Origin: Desulfobacterales bacterium
Lineage (GTDB): Bacteria; Desulfobacterota; Desulfobacteria; Desulfobacterales; SpSt-501
DNA length: 39,716 nt
NCBI GenBank assembly: GCA_025454115.1
Contig: JALOPB010000010.1
Span: 1-39,716, forward strand
Direction of reading: 5' to 3'
A model generated the notes under the pieces. That model was not told the DNA's origin, made no database searches, and saw only the letters and a program-made list of their open reading frames with translations. Positions 27,394 to 37,550 of the stretch are shown one piece after another (position 1 is the first letter of the stretch; each line of letters starts with the position of its first letter). The position numbers were made by a program, and so were the translations under genes.

Positions 27394-29823
27394 ATGACCT
27401 CAAAACCCTCCACTCCACAGAAACCGGTGAAACCCCCAACGGTCAAAACGAAGCGTTTTTTCAGGCGTTTCATTCTGTTGCCGTTAATGGCGCTGATGAT
27501 TCTCGGTCTGATGGCGGTGTTGGCCACAATAGCAGGATACCAGTACATCAGTGAGGATTTGCCTAAAATCAATTCTCTCATGGATTATCGGCCGCCGATC
27601 ATTACCACCGTCTATGCGGAGGATGGCCGCAAAATCGGTGAATTTTTCAAGGAACGGCGCATCGTCACCCCCTTGGCGGAAGTTCCCCCTTTGCAGGTTA
27701 AAGCGTTCATCGCCGCTGAAGACTCTCGGTTTTTCCAGCACCAGGGAGTCGACCCCCTCAGCATTTTGCGAGCGGCGCTGAAGAATCTGGAAGCCGGGAC
27801 GATCAAGCAGGGCGGAAGCACCATCACCCAGCAGGTGACGCGTTCATTTCTGCTGACTCCTGAGCGCAGCTACATCCGGAAGATCAAAGAGGTTATTTTG
27901 AGCTACCGCATCGAGCATGCGTTCTCCAAAGATGAGATTCTCTTTCTCTATCTTAACCAGATTTACCTTGGCCACGGCGCATACGGTGTTCAGGCGGCAG
28001 CGGAAAATTATTTTGGAAAATCAGTCAAGGACTTGAATCTTGCGGAGTGTGCCATCCTGGCGGGCCTGCCGCAGGCACCGACTCGCTATTCGCCGTTCCG
28101 CCATCCCGAACAGGCCCGTGCCCGCCAGGTGTATGTCCTCAACCGTATGGTTGAGGAAGGATTCATCACTCGTGAGCAGGCCGACCAGGCGCTGGCTGTG
28201 AAGTTGGACATCAAACCCCGGCGTAATCTTTACGAAGAACAGGTTCCCTACTATACAGAACACGTCCGCCGTTACATAGAGGGAAAATACGGCACGGATG
28301 CGCTTTACACTCAAGGGCTTCAAATTTACACGGCAGTGAACATTGATTTCCAAAAGGCAGCCGAACTGGAGGTCAACAGAGGGCTTCGGGAAATCGACAA
28401 GCGCCAGGGCTTCCGTGGGCCGCTGGGATCTCTTGCCACCTCTGATATAGATACTTTTCTGCAGGAACAAGCAGCAGATGTGGAGGCCAACCCCCTGCAA
28501 CCCGGCAGAATCGTCAAGGCGGTGGTGGCCCAGGTGAACGATCAGGCCAAGACCGTGGGCGTTCGGATCGGCAAGGAATCCGGCGTACTCTCGTTAGCGG
28601 ATATGAGTTGGGCACGCAAGCCAAATCCCGAGGTGGCCCATTACGAAGCCAGGGTCCGGCAGCCGAGCGCGGTGCTTAAGCCTGGAGACCTCATTTTCGT
28701 GAGGATTAAAGAGCCGCGCAAGGATCCTCGTGATTCCTGGCACGTTACGCTCGAACAAGAGCCTTTGGTGCAGGGGGCACTTTTGTGCTTAGAGACTGAA
28801 ACCGGCTTGGTGAAAGCCATGGTAGGAGGTCGTGACTTCAACGAGACGCAGTTCAATCGTGCGATCCAATCACGACGTCAACCCGGTTCATCGTTTAAGC
28901 CTATTATTTACGCGGCGGCGCTGGATCGCAAATTCAGCGACCCTAAAAAGGTCTACACCCCGGCGACAGTGATCATTGATTCCGCCGTGGTCTTCGAAGA
29001 TCGGCAGCGGGATCAGAGTTGGAAGCCCAAGAATTACAAGGAAACGTTTTACGGCCCGACACTCTTGCGGGAGGCGTTGGCCCAGTCGCGCAACGTGGTG
29101 ACGGTCAAAATCCTTCAAGACATCGGTGTCGATTACGCCATCGATTACGCCCGCAGGCTGGGAGTCACTTCCGATCTAACCCGCACGCTTTCTCTGGCAC
29201 TGGGAGCTTCCGGGGTATCGCTGTTTGAACTGACCCGCGCCTATTCCGTTTTTGCCAACCAGGGGTTCCTGGTCGAGCCAGTCTTTGTCTTGAAGATCAT
29301 TGATCGGGACGGAAAGGTGATCGAGGAGGCCGTTTCTGAACGCCGCAAGGCCATCGAGAAGGATACGGCCTTTATCATGACCAGCTTGATGGAAAGTGTG
29401 GTCCAGCAGGGCACCGGCCAACGAATCAAGGCGTTGGGTCGTCCGGCTGCCGGAAAGACTGGGACTACAAACGACATGTATGATGCCTGGTACATCGGCT
29501 ATACTCCGGAATACATCACCGGAGTTTGGGTTGGTTTCGACAACGAGGCTCCTTTGGGAAAGACCGAAACCGGCGCCGTTGCTGCCAGTCCGGTGTGGCT
29601 GGGATTCATGCGGCAGGTTCTTGCCAATGAATCCGTCAAGGCGTTTCAAGCGCCGGAAGGAGTCATTTTTGCGAAGATCGATGCAGAAACGGGCTTGCTT
29701 CCGGTGGCTGAAACCCGTAAGACGATTTTTGAGTGCTTCAAGGAAGGTACGGTACCGAGCGATTTCAGCAAACGGCCCGGAGAAGTGAAAGAGGCGGAAG
29801 ACTTCTTTAAAAAAGATCTATGA
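27394..29823 (+). CDS. Penicillin-binding protein 1A family (transglycosylase/transpeptidase)
   Basis: GT51 motifs EDSRFFQHQGVDPLSILRA, KQGGSTITQQVTRSFLL, KIKEVILSYRIE; transpeptidase RQPGSSFKPIIYAAAL, SRN, GKTGTTNDMYDAWYIGYTPEYITGVWVGFDN. Confidence 0.95.
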   Translation: MTSKPSTPQKPVKPPTVKTKRFFRRFILLPLMALMILGLMAVLATIAGYQYISEDLPKINSLMDYRPPIITTVYAEDGRKIGEFFKERRIVTPLAEVPPLQVKAFIAAEDSRFFQHQGVDPLSILRAALKNLEAGTIKQGGSTITQQVTRSFLLTPERSYIRKIKEVILSYRIEHAFSKDEILFLYLNQIYLGHGAYGVQAAAENYFGKSVKDLNLAECAILAGLPQAPTRYSPFRHPEQARARQVYVLNRMVEEGFITREQADQALAVKLDIKPRRNLYEEQVPYYTEHVRRYIEGKYGTDALYTQGLQIYTAVNIDFQKAAELEVNRGLREIDKRQGFRGPLGSLATSDIDTFLQEQAADVEANPLQPGRIVKAVVAQVNDQAKTVGVRIGKESGVLSLADMSWARKPNPEVAHYEARVRQPSAVLKPGDLIFVRIKEPRKDPRDSWHVTLEQEPLVQGALLCLETETGLVKAMVGGRDFNETQFNRAIQSRRQPGSSFKPIIYAAALDRKFSDPKKVYTPATVIIDSAVVFEDRQRDQSWKPKNYKETFYGPTLLREALAQSRNVVTVKILQDIGVDYAIDYARRLGVTSDLTRTLSLALGASGVSLFELTRAYSVFANQGFLVEPVFVLKIIDRDGKVIEEAVSERRKAIEKDTAFIMTSLMESVVQQGTGQRIKALGRPAAGKTGTTNDMYDAWYIGYTPEYITGVWVGFDNEAPLGKTETGAVAASPVWLGFMRQVLANESVKAFQAPEGVIFAKIDAETGLLPVAETRKTIFECFKEGTVPSDFSKRPGEVKEAEDFFKKDL

Positions 29824-30883
29824 AATCCGCATCAATGGGTTCATAGACTCTTATCATTTTGCCTTCCGGGAGTGCGATTACCTCATCAATCAGAGTGGAA
29901 TCCGGCATTACCCGGACGTTTAAAAAGCCGAACTCCCTCCTTAACGCTGCAAGATTCGCATTGCCCTGGCCGCGCAGATGCGAAGAGCTGCTCGGATGCA
30001 CACGCAACTCGATCGTATCCGGCAAACGGTCTCCCCGGCCCAAGGCGCCTCTAACGGCTTCCAGGTAGCACGCACTTTGCACCAACTGCCCGAATGCGGG
30101 GTGGAATGGACCGGCTACCATACCGCTATCCAAATTAAGACCTTCAGAGGGCTGCAGCCCCGTGCGAATGACCGGAATCCCGCGTTGTCGAAAAAAACGG
30201 TATAGCTTCATTGAGAGATCGACGGCCTCGTTGAGCGATAAGGGCCGATAGCGGTCTTCGCGGAACCACGTTGCCAGAAGGCTTCCCTCCAGTACCAGGG
30301 TCGGATAAATACGGACGAAGGCGGGGTTCAGGCTGGCAATGCGCCGCCCGGTTTCCATCATGCGTGCCTCGTCATCGCCTGGCAACCCCACCATGAGCTG
30401 CAGCCCTACATCATAGCCTCTCGCTTGCAGGCGCCGAACAGCGACCACTGTGTCCGTTGCGGTATGACCACGCCGGGATTGCTGAAGCACATCATCGTCC
30501 ATGGACTGGACGCCGAGTTCGACGCATTTTATCGGGAAGCTATTGATCAGATCCAGGGAATGGGAATCAATGGTGTCCGGCCGGGTTGAAAAGCGGATTC
30601 CGTCCAGCTTTCTCTCGTTAATCCAAGCCGTTGCGGTGGTGAGCAAGCAGCGGATCCGTTCCGTCGGCAGCCCGAGAAAATTGCCGCCATAAAAAGCAAT
30701 TTGAGCCGGCCCCTGTCGTCGACCCCGGAAGCGCAGGAATTCGTCTGCGGTCGCAAACCCGCCCTCAGGCCCAGGGTGCATTTCAGGTTGGCTGGTGACG
30801 ACCTCTTGGTTGCAGAAAACGCAACGGTGGGGGCAGCCGGCATGCGGAATGAAGACCGGCACGATGAACGGCCGGCAGTTCAT
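29807..30883 (-). CDS. Radical SAM protein, Elp3-like/oxygen-independent coproporphyrinogen oxidase-like fold
   Basis: FIPHAGCPHRCVFCNQ radical SAM cluster; FYGGNFLGLP; RFSTRPDTID; ELGVQSMDDDVLQQSRRGHTATDTVVAVRRLQARGYDVGLQLMVGLPGD. Confidence 0.88.
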   Translation of the reverse strand: MNCRPFIVPVFIPHAGCPHRCVFCNQEVVTSQPEMHPGPEGGFATADEFLRFRGRRQGPAQIAFYGGNFLGLPTERIRCLLTTATAWINERKLDGIRFSTRPDTIDSHSLDLINSFPIKCVELGVQSMDDDVLQQSRRGHTATDTVVAVRRLQARGYDVGLQLMVGLPGDDEARMMETGRRIASLNPAFVRIYPTLVLEGSLLATWFREDRYRPLSLNEAVDLSMKLYRFFRQRGIPVIRTGLQPSEGLNLDSGMVAGPFHPAFGQLVQSACYLEAVRGALGRGDRLPDTIELRVHPSSSSHLRGQGNANLAALRREFGFLNVRVMPDSTLIDEVIALPEGKMIRVYEPIDADFIDLF

Positions 30884-30970
30884 AGGAGCGTTTTGGGCGG
30901 GCGCCCGATTTGGGATGAGGGGTGAATGCGCGTATCCTCGGATTCCAACCGGATGAAAGCGATCCAGTCG

Positions 30971-31666
30971 TCATTGGGGCTTCAAGCGGGCTAAAGCTTT
31001 ACAAGCGGCATCCTGTTCAGCTGCTTTTTTGCTCTTTCCAACCCCTTCGGTTTCAATTTCCATGACTCGCAACTGCACCCAGAATGTCTTGTCATGATCA
31101 GGGCCCTCTTCGCGGATGACAGAATAACCGGGCATCTGACCGGGACGAGTCTGCACCAGCTCCTGGAGCTGGCTTTTAAAATCAATGTGTTCCTTGGCGC
31201 GCTCCATCTGACGGACCAGCGGCAGGAACATGGCTTGAGTGATCGCAAATGCAGCGCCAAAGCCGCCATCGATATAAACTGCGGCGATCAGTGCCTCAAT
31301 GGTTCCAGCCAGGATCGAGCTTTTTTCATGGCCGCCGGTCTGAGCTTCGCCCTTGCCGAGGCGAATGTGAGCGCCGAGGTCCAGGCGGCGGGCGACTTTG
31401 GCCAGTTGCTGTTCGTTGACCAGGGCGGAGCGCATGCGCGACAAGTCCCCCTCGTTGAGCTTGGTATAGCGCTCCATGAGGATGTGGCCTACTACAAGGT
31501 TCAACACGGCATCTCCCAAGAACTCCAGGCGTTCATTGTCGCGCAGGCCTGTCTCGGGCGCCTCATTGACAAAGGAACTGTGCCGCAAGGCCTCCTCGAT
31601 CAGCCGCTTGTCCGCGAAAGAGTATTGGAGGAGATCTTCGACCGTAGGAATCGGCAAAGAGGACAT
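30971..31666 (-). CDS. rnc: Ribonuclease III
   Basis: NERLEFLGDAVLNLVVGHIL, ESSILAGTIEALIAAVYIDGG, C-terminal dsRBD ...DHDKTFWVQLRVMEIETEGVGKSKKAAEQDAACKAL. Confidence 0.95.
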   Translation of the reverse strand: MSSLPIPTVEDLLQYSFADKRLIEEALRHSSFVNEAPETGLRDNERLEFLGDAVLNLVVGHILMERYTKLNEGDLSRMRSALVNEQQLAKVARRLDLGAHIRLGKGEAQTGGHEKSSILAGTIEALIAAVYIDGGFGAAFAITQAMFLPLVRQMERAKEHIDFKSQLQELVQTRPGQMPGYSVIREEGPDHDKTFWVQLRVMEIETEGVGKSKKAAEQDAACKALARLKPQ

Positions 31667-31801
31667 GCAGGGACCTTAAAGGTTTACTCTATGTAAGCCT
31701 GTTCGGTTGTCACCATAAAAGCACGACCGAGCAAATCAGTCCAGCATTCCGGACGGGTTTCAAAGCAGCGGCCACGTTTTCCAGGCCTGTGCGGGGGACG
31801 C

Positions 31802-32671
31802 TCAACGCTCTATCAGTTTTTCATAAAGTGCAAAAGGAACATGGAAGTCCCCCTTGCCGAATCCCATTTGGATTCCAGGCTGAATGTCTCCATGAAAATC
31901 GGTGCCTCCGGTTATCAAGAGATCATGGCGACGGGCCAGGTCGGCGTACTGCCGGGTCTGCTCGAAGGAGTGCTGGGGATAAAAAACTTCAAGGCCTTTC
32001 AGGCCCATCGACAGCATATCCTGCAAGAGTTCATCGAGCTGCTCCACGCGTCCAAGTTCCAGCAGACAGGGATGGGCTAGAACGGGGATACCACCAGCGG
32101 CGTTGATGAGTTCGATGGCATGGACGGATTCGATCCGGAATTTATCCACGTATGCCGGTTTTCCGTTTCCCAAGTACCGATCAAACGCTTCATCGAACGA
32201 TTTCACGACCCCTTTCTTTACCAGCAGCTTGGCGATGTGTGGTCTGCCAGGCTGTCCGTCGGCAGCCTCACGCTCGACTTCCTCCAGCCGGATGGATATT
32301 CCCTGCTTGTTCAAACGGGAGATGATCTCTGGATTGCGCTGTCTTCGAGAATCCTGAAGCTTCTCAAGCGTTCGGTTCAACTCGGGGTCGTCCAATCGGA
32401 GGCCATAGCCTAAAATATGGATGCTGCCCGCACCGGAATAGGACGGCGGAGGCTCGGCGCTGATTTCAACTCCAGTTAAAAAACCGAGGGTAGCGGGAAT
32501 GCCGCCTATCAGTGCTTCACGGCTGCCGGCGATCGAGTCGTGATCGGTTATGGAAATGGCGCCCAAGCCTAATTGCAGGGCCAGAGCAATGATTTCAGCA
32601 GGCGAGAGCGTGCCGTCCGAAGCCGTGGAGTGAATGTGAAGATCAATGCAAGCGGCGGGCCTAAATTCCAA
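31802..32671 (-). CDS. PHP-domain phosphoesterase
   Basis: IDLHIHSTASDGTLSPAEIIALALQLGLGAISITDHDSIAG; VLAHPCLL; LLITGGTDFHGD: PHP metal-binding motifs. Confidence 0.92.
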   Translation of the reverse strand: MEFRPAACIDLHIHSTASDGTLSPAEIIALALQLGLGAISITDHDSIAGSREALIGGIPATLGFLTGVEISAEPPPSYSGAGSIHILGYGLRLDDPELNRTLEKLQDSRRQRNPEIISRLNKQGISIRLEEVEREAADGQPGRPHIAKLLVKKGVVKSFDEAFDRYLGNGKPAYVDKFRIESVHAIELINAAGGIPVLAHPCLLELGRVEQLDELLQDMLSMGLKGLEVFYPQHSFEQTRQYADLARRHDLLITGGTDFHGDIQPGIQMGFGKGDFHVPFALYEKLIER

Positions 32672-33035
32672 GCGCTTTCTCCAGGGATTCTTCCTTCGCC
32701 TTGCACTCGACGCACTGAGTGGTCACCGGGCGTGCTTTGAGCCGTTTGACCGAGATTTCCTCGCCGCAGGATTCGCAAATGCCGTAGGTTCCATTTTCAA
32801 TCCGTTCGAGCGCCTGCTTGATTTTCTTAATCAGCTTGCTCTCACGATCCCGAATCCGAAGCATGAAATTGCGATCGGCCTCGAGCGAAGCGCGGTCGGT
32901 GGGGTCTGGAAAATTTTCGTTCGTCGTGGTCATGCCGGAAACGGTGTCATCGGCCTGGCTCAACAGCTCCTGCATCCGCTGATGCAAATGCTTCTTAAAA
33001 AAATCCAAGTCTTTTTTCTTCATGACAGGCCCCAT
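32661..33035 (-). CDS. dksA: DksA/TraR-family RNA polymerase-binding transcription factor
   Basis: MKKKDLDFFKKHLHQRMQELL...DPTDRASLEADRNFMLRIRDRESKLIKKIKQALERIENGTYGICESCGEEISVKRLKARPVTTQCVECK (C4 zinc finger). Confidence 0.93.
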   Translation of the reverse strand: MGPVMKKKDLDFFKKHLHQRMQELLSQADDTVSGMTTTNENFPDPTDRASLEADRNFMLRIRDRESKLIKKIKQALERIENGTYGICESCGEEISVKRLKARPVTTQCVECKAKEESLEKALGI

Positions 33036-33193
33036 TGCATGATTTGGTTATTGTGATCAATTTAAAACCATATTGTATATCACATGGAAATTTAAATGTA
33101 AATAAATAAACAGCTTTCCTCCACCCGGCAAGATAGCTCATATGGCTGCGAATAATTATAAAGCCATGGTGCCCATTATAACGAACTTTTTCT

Positions 33194-34462
33194 ATGTATC
33201 CAAACTGGGGTAAATGTGATATGCGAAAAATCAATATGCACGCATCGCCCTCCTGGCAAAAAACGCTTTATATTATGGTATTCTGCCAGGTGATCACCTC
33301 CATCGGCTTTTCAAGCATTTTTCCCTTTCTGCCGCTTTATGTGAAATCCCTGGGATCTGTGACCTCTCTCGGCACGGAGGTACTCTCCGGACTGGTGTTC
33401 TCAAGTCAGGCGCTGACCATGATGATCGCCTCACCGATCTGGGGAGCGGTGGCGGACCGCTGGGGCCGCAAGCTTATGGTTGAACGCGCCATGTTCGGCG
33501 GGGCCGTGATCCTGCTTCTGATGGCGTTTGTCCGATCCGCCGAAGAGCTGGTGTTGCTGCGCACCATTCAGGGAATGATCACCGGCACGATCGGCGCCGC
33601 CAATGCGCTGGTGGCGTCGATCGTGCCGCGCGAGCGGAGCGGTTTTGCGATGGGGCTGCTGCAGGTCGGATTGGGTGCCGGCGTCGGACTCGGCCCCATC
33701 ATCGGCGGTGCGGTGGCCGACGCCTACGGGTACCGCGCAGCATTTTACGTCACCGCAGCGCTGCTGGCGGTCGCCGGCGTGATCGTCGCCGTTGGCGTGC
33801 AGGAGCATTTCACTCCTCCGGCGAAAACAGGTCGCCGCCGGACGGGTTTCTGGAGTGAGTGGCGCCATATCCTCGCCAGCCCCGGAATCGTGGTGACCTA
33901 TTCACTGCGCTTCATGGACTCCCTATCCCGAATGGCGTTCATTCCCATTTTGCCGTTGTTTGCCCTGGAGCTCATGGCCGAGGCCTCGGGCGTGAACAGC
34001 TTCACCGGCTTGGTGATCGGGGCGGCAGCCGCGGCGGCAGCTGTTTTTTCTGTATTCTTCGGCCGGCTGGGCGACCACGCCGGAGGGCGTGGCCACCGCC
34101 GGATCGTCATCGTCTGCGCTCTAGCCGGTTCTTTTTCCTTTTTCCTGCAGGTATGGGTCGGCAGTGGCTGGCAGTTTCTGGCGCTACACCTCCTGGCCGG
34201 CATCGCCCACGGTGGCATTGTCACGGGAGTCAGCGCACTGCTTGCGAGATACACGCACTGCGGCGAGGAAGGCGCGGTCTACGGGCTCGACAACTCTATC
34301 AACTCCGGCGCGCGGGCATTGGCGCCGATGATCGGAGTGTCCATCGCCATGTGGCTGGGCCTGCGGGCCGTGTTCGGGGCCATTTCCCTGGCCTCGCTGG
34401 CCCTCTGGAGGCTGCCGCGCGTTGTGACCTGCCGCCCCTCCGGCCGTGATGCCAACCGCTGA
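33194..34462 (+). CDS. MFS transporter (drug-efflux-like)
   Basis: About 12 TM segments; motif A-like [56 protein letters not shown]. Confidence 0.9.
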   Translation: MYPNWGKCDMRKINMHASPSWQKTLYIMVFCQVITSIGFSSIFPFLPLYVKSLGSVTSLGTEVLSGLVFSSQALTMMIASPIWGAVADRWGRKLMVERAMFGGAVILLLMAFVRSAEELVLLRTIQGMITGTIGAANALVASIVPRERSGFAMGLLQVGLGAGVGLGPIIGGAVADAYGYRAAFYVTAALLAVAGVIVAVGVQEHFTPPAKTGRRRTGFWSEWRHILASPGIVVTYSLRFMDSLSRMAFIPILPLFALELMAEASGVNSFTGLVIGAAAAAAAVFSVFFGRLGDHAGGRGHRRIVIVCALAGSFSFFLQVWVGSGWQFLALHLLAGIAHGGIVTGVSALLARYTHCGEEGAVYGLDNSINSGARALAPMIGVSIAMWLGLRAVFGAISLASLALWRLPRVVTCRPSGRDANR

Positions 34463-34572
34463 GAGCCTGCCAGGAATTTGCTTTTTAAGCCTATAGTTTT
34501 ATGCTAAAGGCCTACGAGTTCGGGTAGTTAGGCGTTGACTTTCGATTGCCGCCCGAGAGAGCTGTATATTAA

Positions 34573-35508
34573 ATGAACATCTGCTCGATATCCAGTACCG
34601 CCTTCATGGGGATTCGGCCGCGTATCAAGGCCGCCTGGCACCGCCACAACGCTTCGGGGTACGCTTTCATACTGCCGGCCCTGCTGGTAATTCTCTGCCT
34701 GGTCGCTTATCCCTTTGCGATGGCGATCTACCTCAGCATGAGCGATGCGTGGGTGGGCACCGAGGGAAAATTCATCGGCTTCCGCAACTATGGCGACCTG
34801 GTGCAAAACGACATCTTCCGGCAGACGCTTCAGAACTCGCTCGTTTTCACGTTCTTCGCGGTTACGGTCAAAACCATTCTTGGGATGGCGCTCGCTTTGC
34901 TTCTGAACGCCAGGATCCGTTTCCAGCGAATCTTCCGGGGCGCCATCCTGCTGCCCTGGGTCATTCCCAACACCATGAGCACTCTCGGCTGGCTGTGGAT
35001 GTTCGATCCGCTTTTCAGCGTGCTCAACTGGGTGCTCAAGTACGCCGGCCTCATTCAAACCAACGTATCCTGGCTGTCGAACCCATACTGGGCGATGGTC
35101 TCCATCGTTACGGTCAACGTCTGGCGGGGGCTGCCGTTTTTCGCCATCACGCTCCTGGCCGGCCTGGTGTCCATCCCCCCGGAGCTTTACCGGGCCGCCC
35201 ATATCGACGGCGCCGGCGCAGTCCGTTGTTTCTTCCGCATTACGCTGCCGTTGCTCAAGCCGCTGCTCTTGATCGTGATCCTGTTTTCGACCATTTCCAC
35301 CATCAGCGATTTCAACATCGTATACATCTTGACGCGCGGCGGGCCCATGAACCTGACCCACCTGTTGGCAACGCTCTCCTTTCAGATGGGGCTTTCCGGC
35401 GGCCGGTTGGGGCTGGGAGCGGCGGTTTCGCTTTTCATGTTTCCGGTGCTGTGTGTCGTCGTTTATTTCCAGCTGAAGACGATCCGCGGAGGAGCCACCT
35501 ATGACTGA
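34573..35508 (+). CDS. Carbohydrate ABC transporter permease (MalF/UgpA-like)
   Basis: TM-rich; EAA-like loop IPPELYRAAHIDGAGAVRCFFRITLPLLKPLLL; followed directly by the second permease. Confidence 0.9.
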   Translation: MNICSISSTAFMGIRPRIKAAWHRHNASGYAFILPALLVILCLVAYPFAMAIYLSMSDAWVGTEGKFIGFRNYGDLVQNDIFRQTLQNSLVFTFFAVTVKTILGMALALLLNARIRFQRIFRGAILLPWVIPNTMSTLGWLWMFDPLFSVLNWVLKYAGLIQTNVSWLSNPYWAMVSIVTVNVWRGLPFFAITLLAGLVSIPPELYRAAHIDGAGAVRCFFRITLPLLKPLLLIVILFSTISTISDFNIVYILTRGGPMNLTHLLATLSFQMGLSGGRLGLGAAVSLFMFPVLCVVVYFQLKTIRGGATYD

Positions 35509-36352
35509 CCGCCTTCACGGTTCGGCCCGGCGTACGATAGGCATTTATGCGCCCCTGCTGCTGTTCGTGACCTTCGCGCTGTTCCCGATCTACCACATGT
35601 TCCTCACCTCCATTAAGACCGACCGGGCGCTTTACAACCTGAGCCTGAATCCCTTATTGGTCTCTCTGGGGGCGTTGACGGCCGAGCACTATCGCCTGCT
35701 CTTCACCGACACCCTGTTTGTTTCCTGGCTGATGAACAGCCTGATCGTCAGTCTCTCCAGCACGGCGATCGCCATGGTGATCAGCATTCTGGCTGCCTAT
35801 GGGCTGACACGGGTCCGTTTCAGGGGGGCGGACACCTTCGGCATCGCAATTTTTATCACTTATCTCGTGCCCTACTCGCTGTTGTTTTTGCCCTTGACGC
35901 GCGTCGTCACCTGGCTGAACCTTGCCGACAGCCTGTGGGCGCTGATCGTCACCTACCCGACGTTTCTGGTACCGTTTTCCACCTGGCTTTTAATGGGCTA
36001 TATGAAGACCATCCCGGAGGAGATCGAGAAATCCGCCATGATCGACGGCTGCAACCGCCTGCAGATCCTGACGCGAATCATCATCCCGCTGGCCGTGCCG
36101 GGGATCGTCTGCGCCACGCTTTTCGCTTTCAGCCTGGCCTGGAACGATCTGCTGTATTCGCTGGTTTTCATATCACCGACCGAGAAAAAAACGCTGACGG
36201 TCGGAGTGTTGACCGAGCTGATCCGAGGGGATGTCTATTTCTGGGGCTCTCTGATGGGGGGAGCCCTGATCGGCTCGGTGCCGGTCGTGGTGTTTTATGT
36301 GATGTTCATGGACTATTATGTTTCCGGGATGACGGTCGGTGCGATCAAATAA
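35501..36352 (+). CDS. Carbohydrate ABC transporter permease (MalG/UgpE-like)
   Basis: EAA loop IPEEIEKSAMIDGCNRLQILTRIIIPLAVPGI; ATG overlaps the end of the upstream permease. Confidence 0.9.
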   Translation: MTDRLHGSARRTIGIYAPLLLFVTFALFPIYHMFLTSIKTDRALYNLSLNPLLVSLGALTAEHYRLLFTDTLFVSWLMNSLIVSLSSTAIAMVISILAAYGLTRVRFRGADTFGIAIFITYLVPYSLLFLPLTRVVTWLNLADSLWALIVTYPTFLVPFSTWLLMGYMKTIPEEIEKSAMIDGCNRLQILTRIIIPLAVPGIVCATLFAFSLAWNDLLYSLVFISPTEKKTLTVGVLTELIRGDVYFWGSLMGGALIGSVPVVVFYVMFMDYYVSGMTVGAIK

Positions 36353-36391
36353 GGGTGGCCGCACCGCACCATTTATTAAGGACACTTCGGG

Positions 36392-37540
36392 ATGGCCAAG
36401 CTGGTCGTCGAAAATCTGACCAAGCGATTCGGGGTCGTGACGGCGGTCGACTGCTTGAGCTTCACGGCTGAGGATCGCGAGTTTCTGGTACTCATCGGGC
36501 CCTCCGGTTGCGGCAAAAGTACGACCCTCAACCTGATTGCAGGCCTCGAGGAGGCGAACGCGGGACAGATCAGCATCGGCGACCGGCTGGTCACCCATCT
36601 GCACCCGAAAGACCGCGACATCGCCATGGTTTTTCAGAATTACGCTCTTTATCCGCACATGAACGTCTATGCCAACATGGCCTTCGGTTTGAGCATGCGC
36701 GGTTACTCCAAAGCCGAGATCGACCGGCGCATCCAAGAGGCGGCCGAGATCCTCGGCATCGGGAACCTGCTCCAACGCAAACCCAAAGCGCTTTCCGGCG
36801 GTCAGCGTCAGCGCGTGGCGGTGGGACGGGCTATCGTCCGCAAGCCGGCGGTCTTTCTGTTCGACGAACCGCTCTCCAACCTGGACGCCAAGCTGCGGGT
36901 GCAGATGCGTGCCGAGCTCTCCAAGCTGCATCAACGGTTGAACACCACGATCGTCTACGTCACCCATGATCAGATCGAGGCCATGACTATGGCGACCCGC
37001 ATCGTGCTGCTCAAAGACGGGATATGCCAGCAAATCGGCCGGCCGCTGGAGCTCTACACCCGTCCGGTCAACACGTTTACGGCCGGCTTCATCGGCACCC
37101 CGCCCATGAATCTCGTGCCGGCGCAGATCCAGGCGGAGAATGGGAAGATGATGTTGGCCACTGACGGCTTCCGCCTGCCGATCCCCGCCCGATGGCGGCA
37201 GGCGTCTGACCGATTAAAGAGCATGGACGTGATTTTCGGAATTCGGCCGGAGCATATGCGCGGCACCCGGGAGGGCGATATCGCCGTCGACGGGACGACG
37301 GTTGCACGCATAGAAGTCGATCTCGTGGAAATGCTCGGTTCGCACGTCCAGCTTACGCTGGCATGCGGCCCGGAGCGGCTGATCGCTCTGGCCGACCCGG
37401 CCTTGTCGGTCAAGGCGGGTGACCGGATACCCGTCGTTTTCAACTTGGACGCGATGCACCTGTTTGAGAAGCGTGAACCGCAGCGGCGGATCGACGCGGC
37501 CCCGTCCGCTTATGAGAAACCCCAACCCCAGAAATCGTAG
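36392..37540 (+). CDS. Carbohydrate ABC transporter ATP-binding protein (UgpC/MalK-like)
   Basis: Walker A GPSGCGKSTTLNLIAGLE; signature LSGGQRQRVAVGRAIVRKPAVFLFDEPLSNLDAKLRVQMRAEL; C-terminal TOBE-like region with FGIRPEHM. Confidence 0.95.
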   Translation: MAKLVVENLTKRFGVVTAVDCLSFTAEDREFLVLIGPSGCGKSTTLNLIAGLEEANAGQISIGDRLVTHLHPKDRDIAMVFQNYALYPHMNVYANMAFGLSMRGYSKAEIDRRIQEAAEILGIGNLLQRKPKALSGGQRQRVAVGRAIVRKPAVFLFDEPLSNLDAKLRVQMRAELSKLHQRLNTTIVYVTHDQIEAMTMATRIVLLKDGICQQIGRPLELYTRPVNTFTAGFIGTPPMNLVPAQIQAENGKMMLATDGFRLPIPARWRQASDRLKSMDVIFGIRPEHMRGTREGDIAVDGTTVARIEVDLVEMLGSHVQLTLACGPERLIALADPALSVKAGDRIPVVFNLDAMHLFEKREPQRRIDAAPSAYEKPQPQKS

Positions 37541-37550
37541 GAGGTATTGA

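Noticed and set aside
32142-32150. TTATCCACG as a DnaA box
   Set aside because: Single, imperfect copy inside the PHP-domain coding sequence with no cluster or AT-rich unwinding region.
34528-35361. 277-aa - strand ORF
   Set aside because: Antisense to the sugar ABC permease; low-complexity charged translation typical of a shadow ORF.
36173-37033. 286-aa - strand ORF
   Set aside because: Antisense to the ABC ATPase with strong Walker/signature motifs; shadow ORF.
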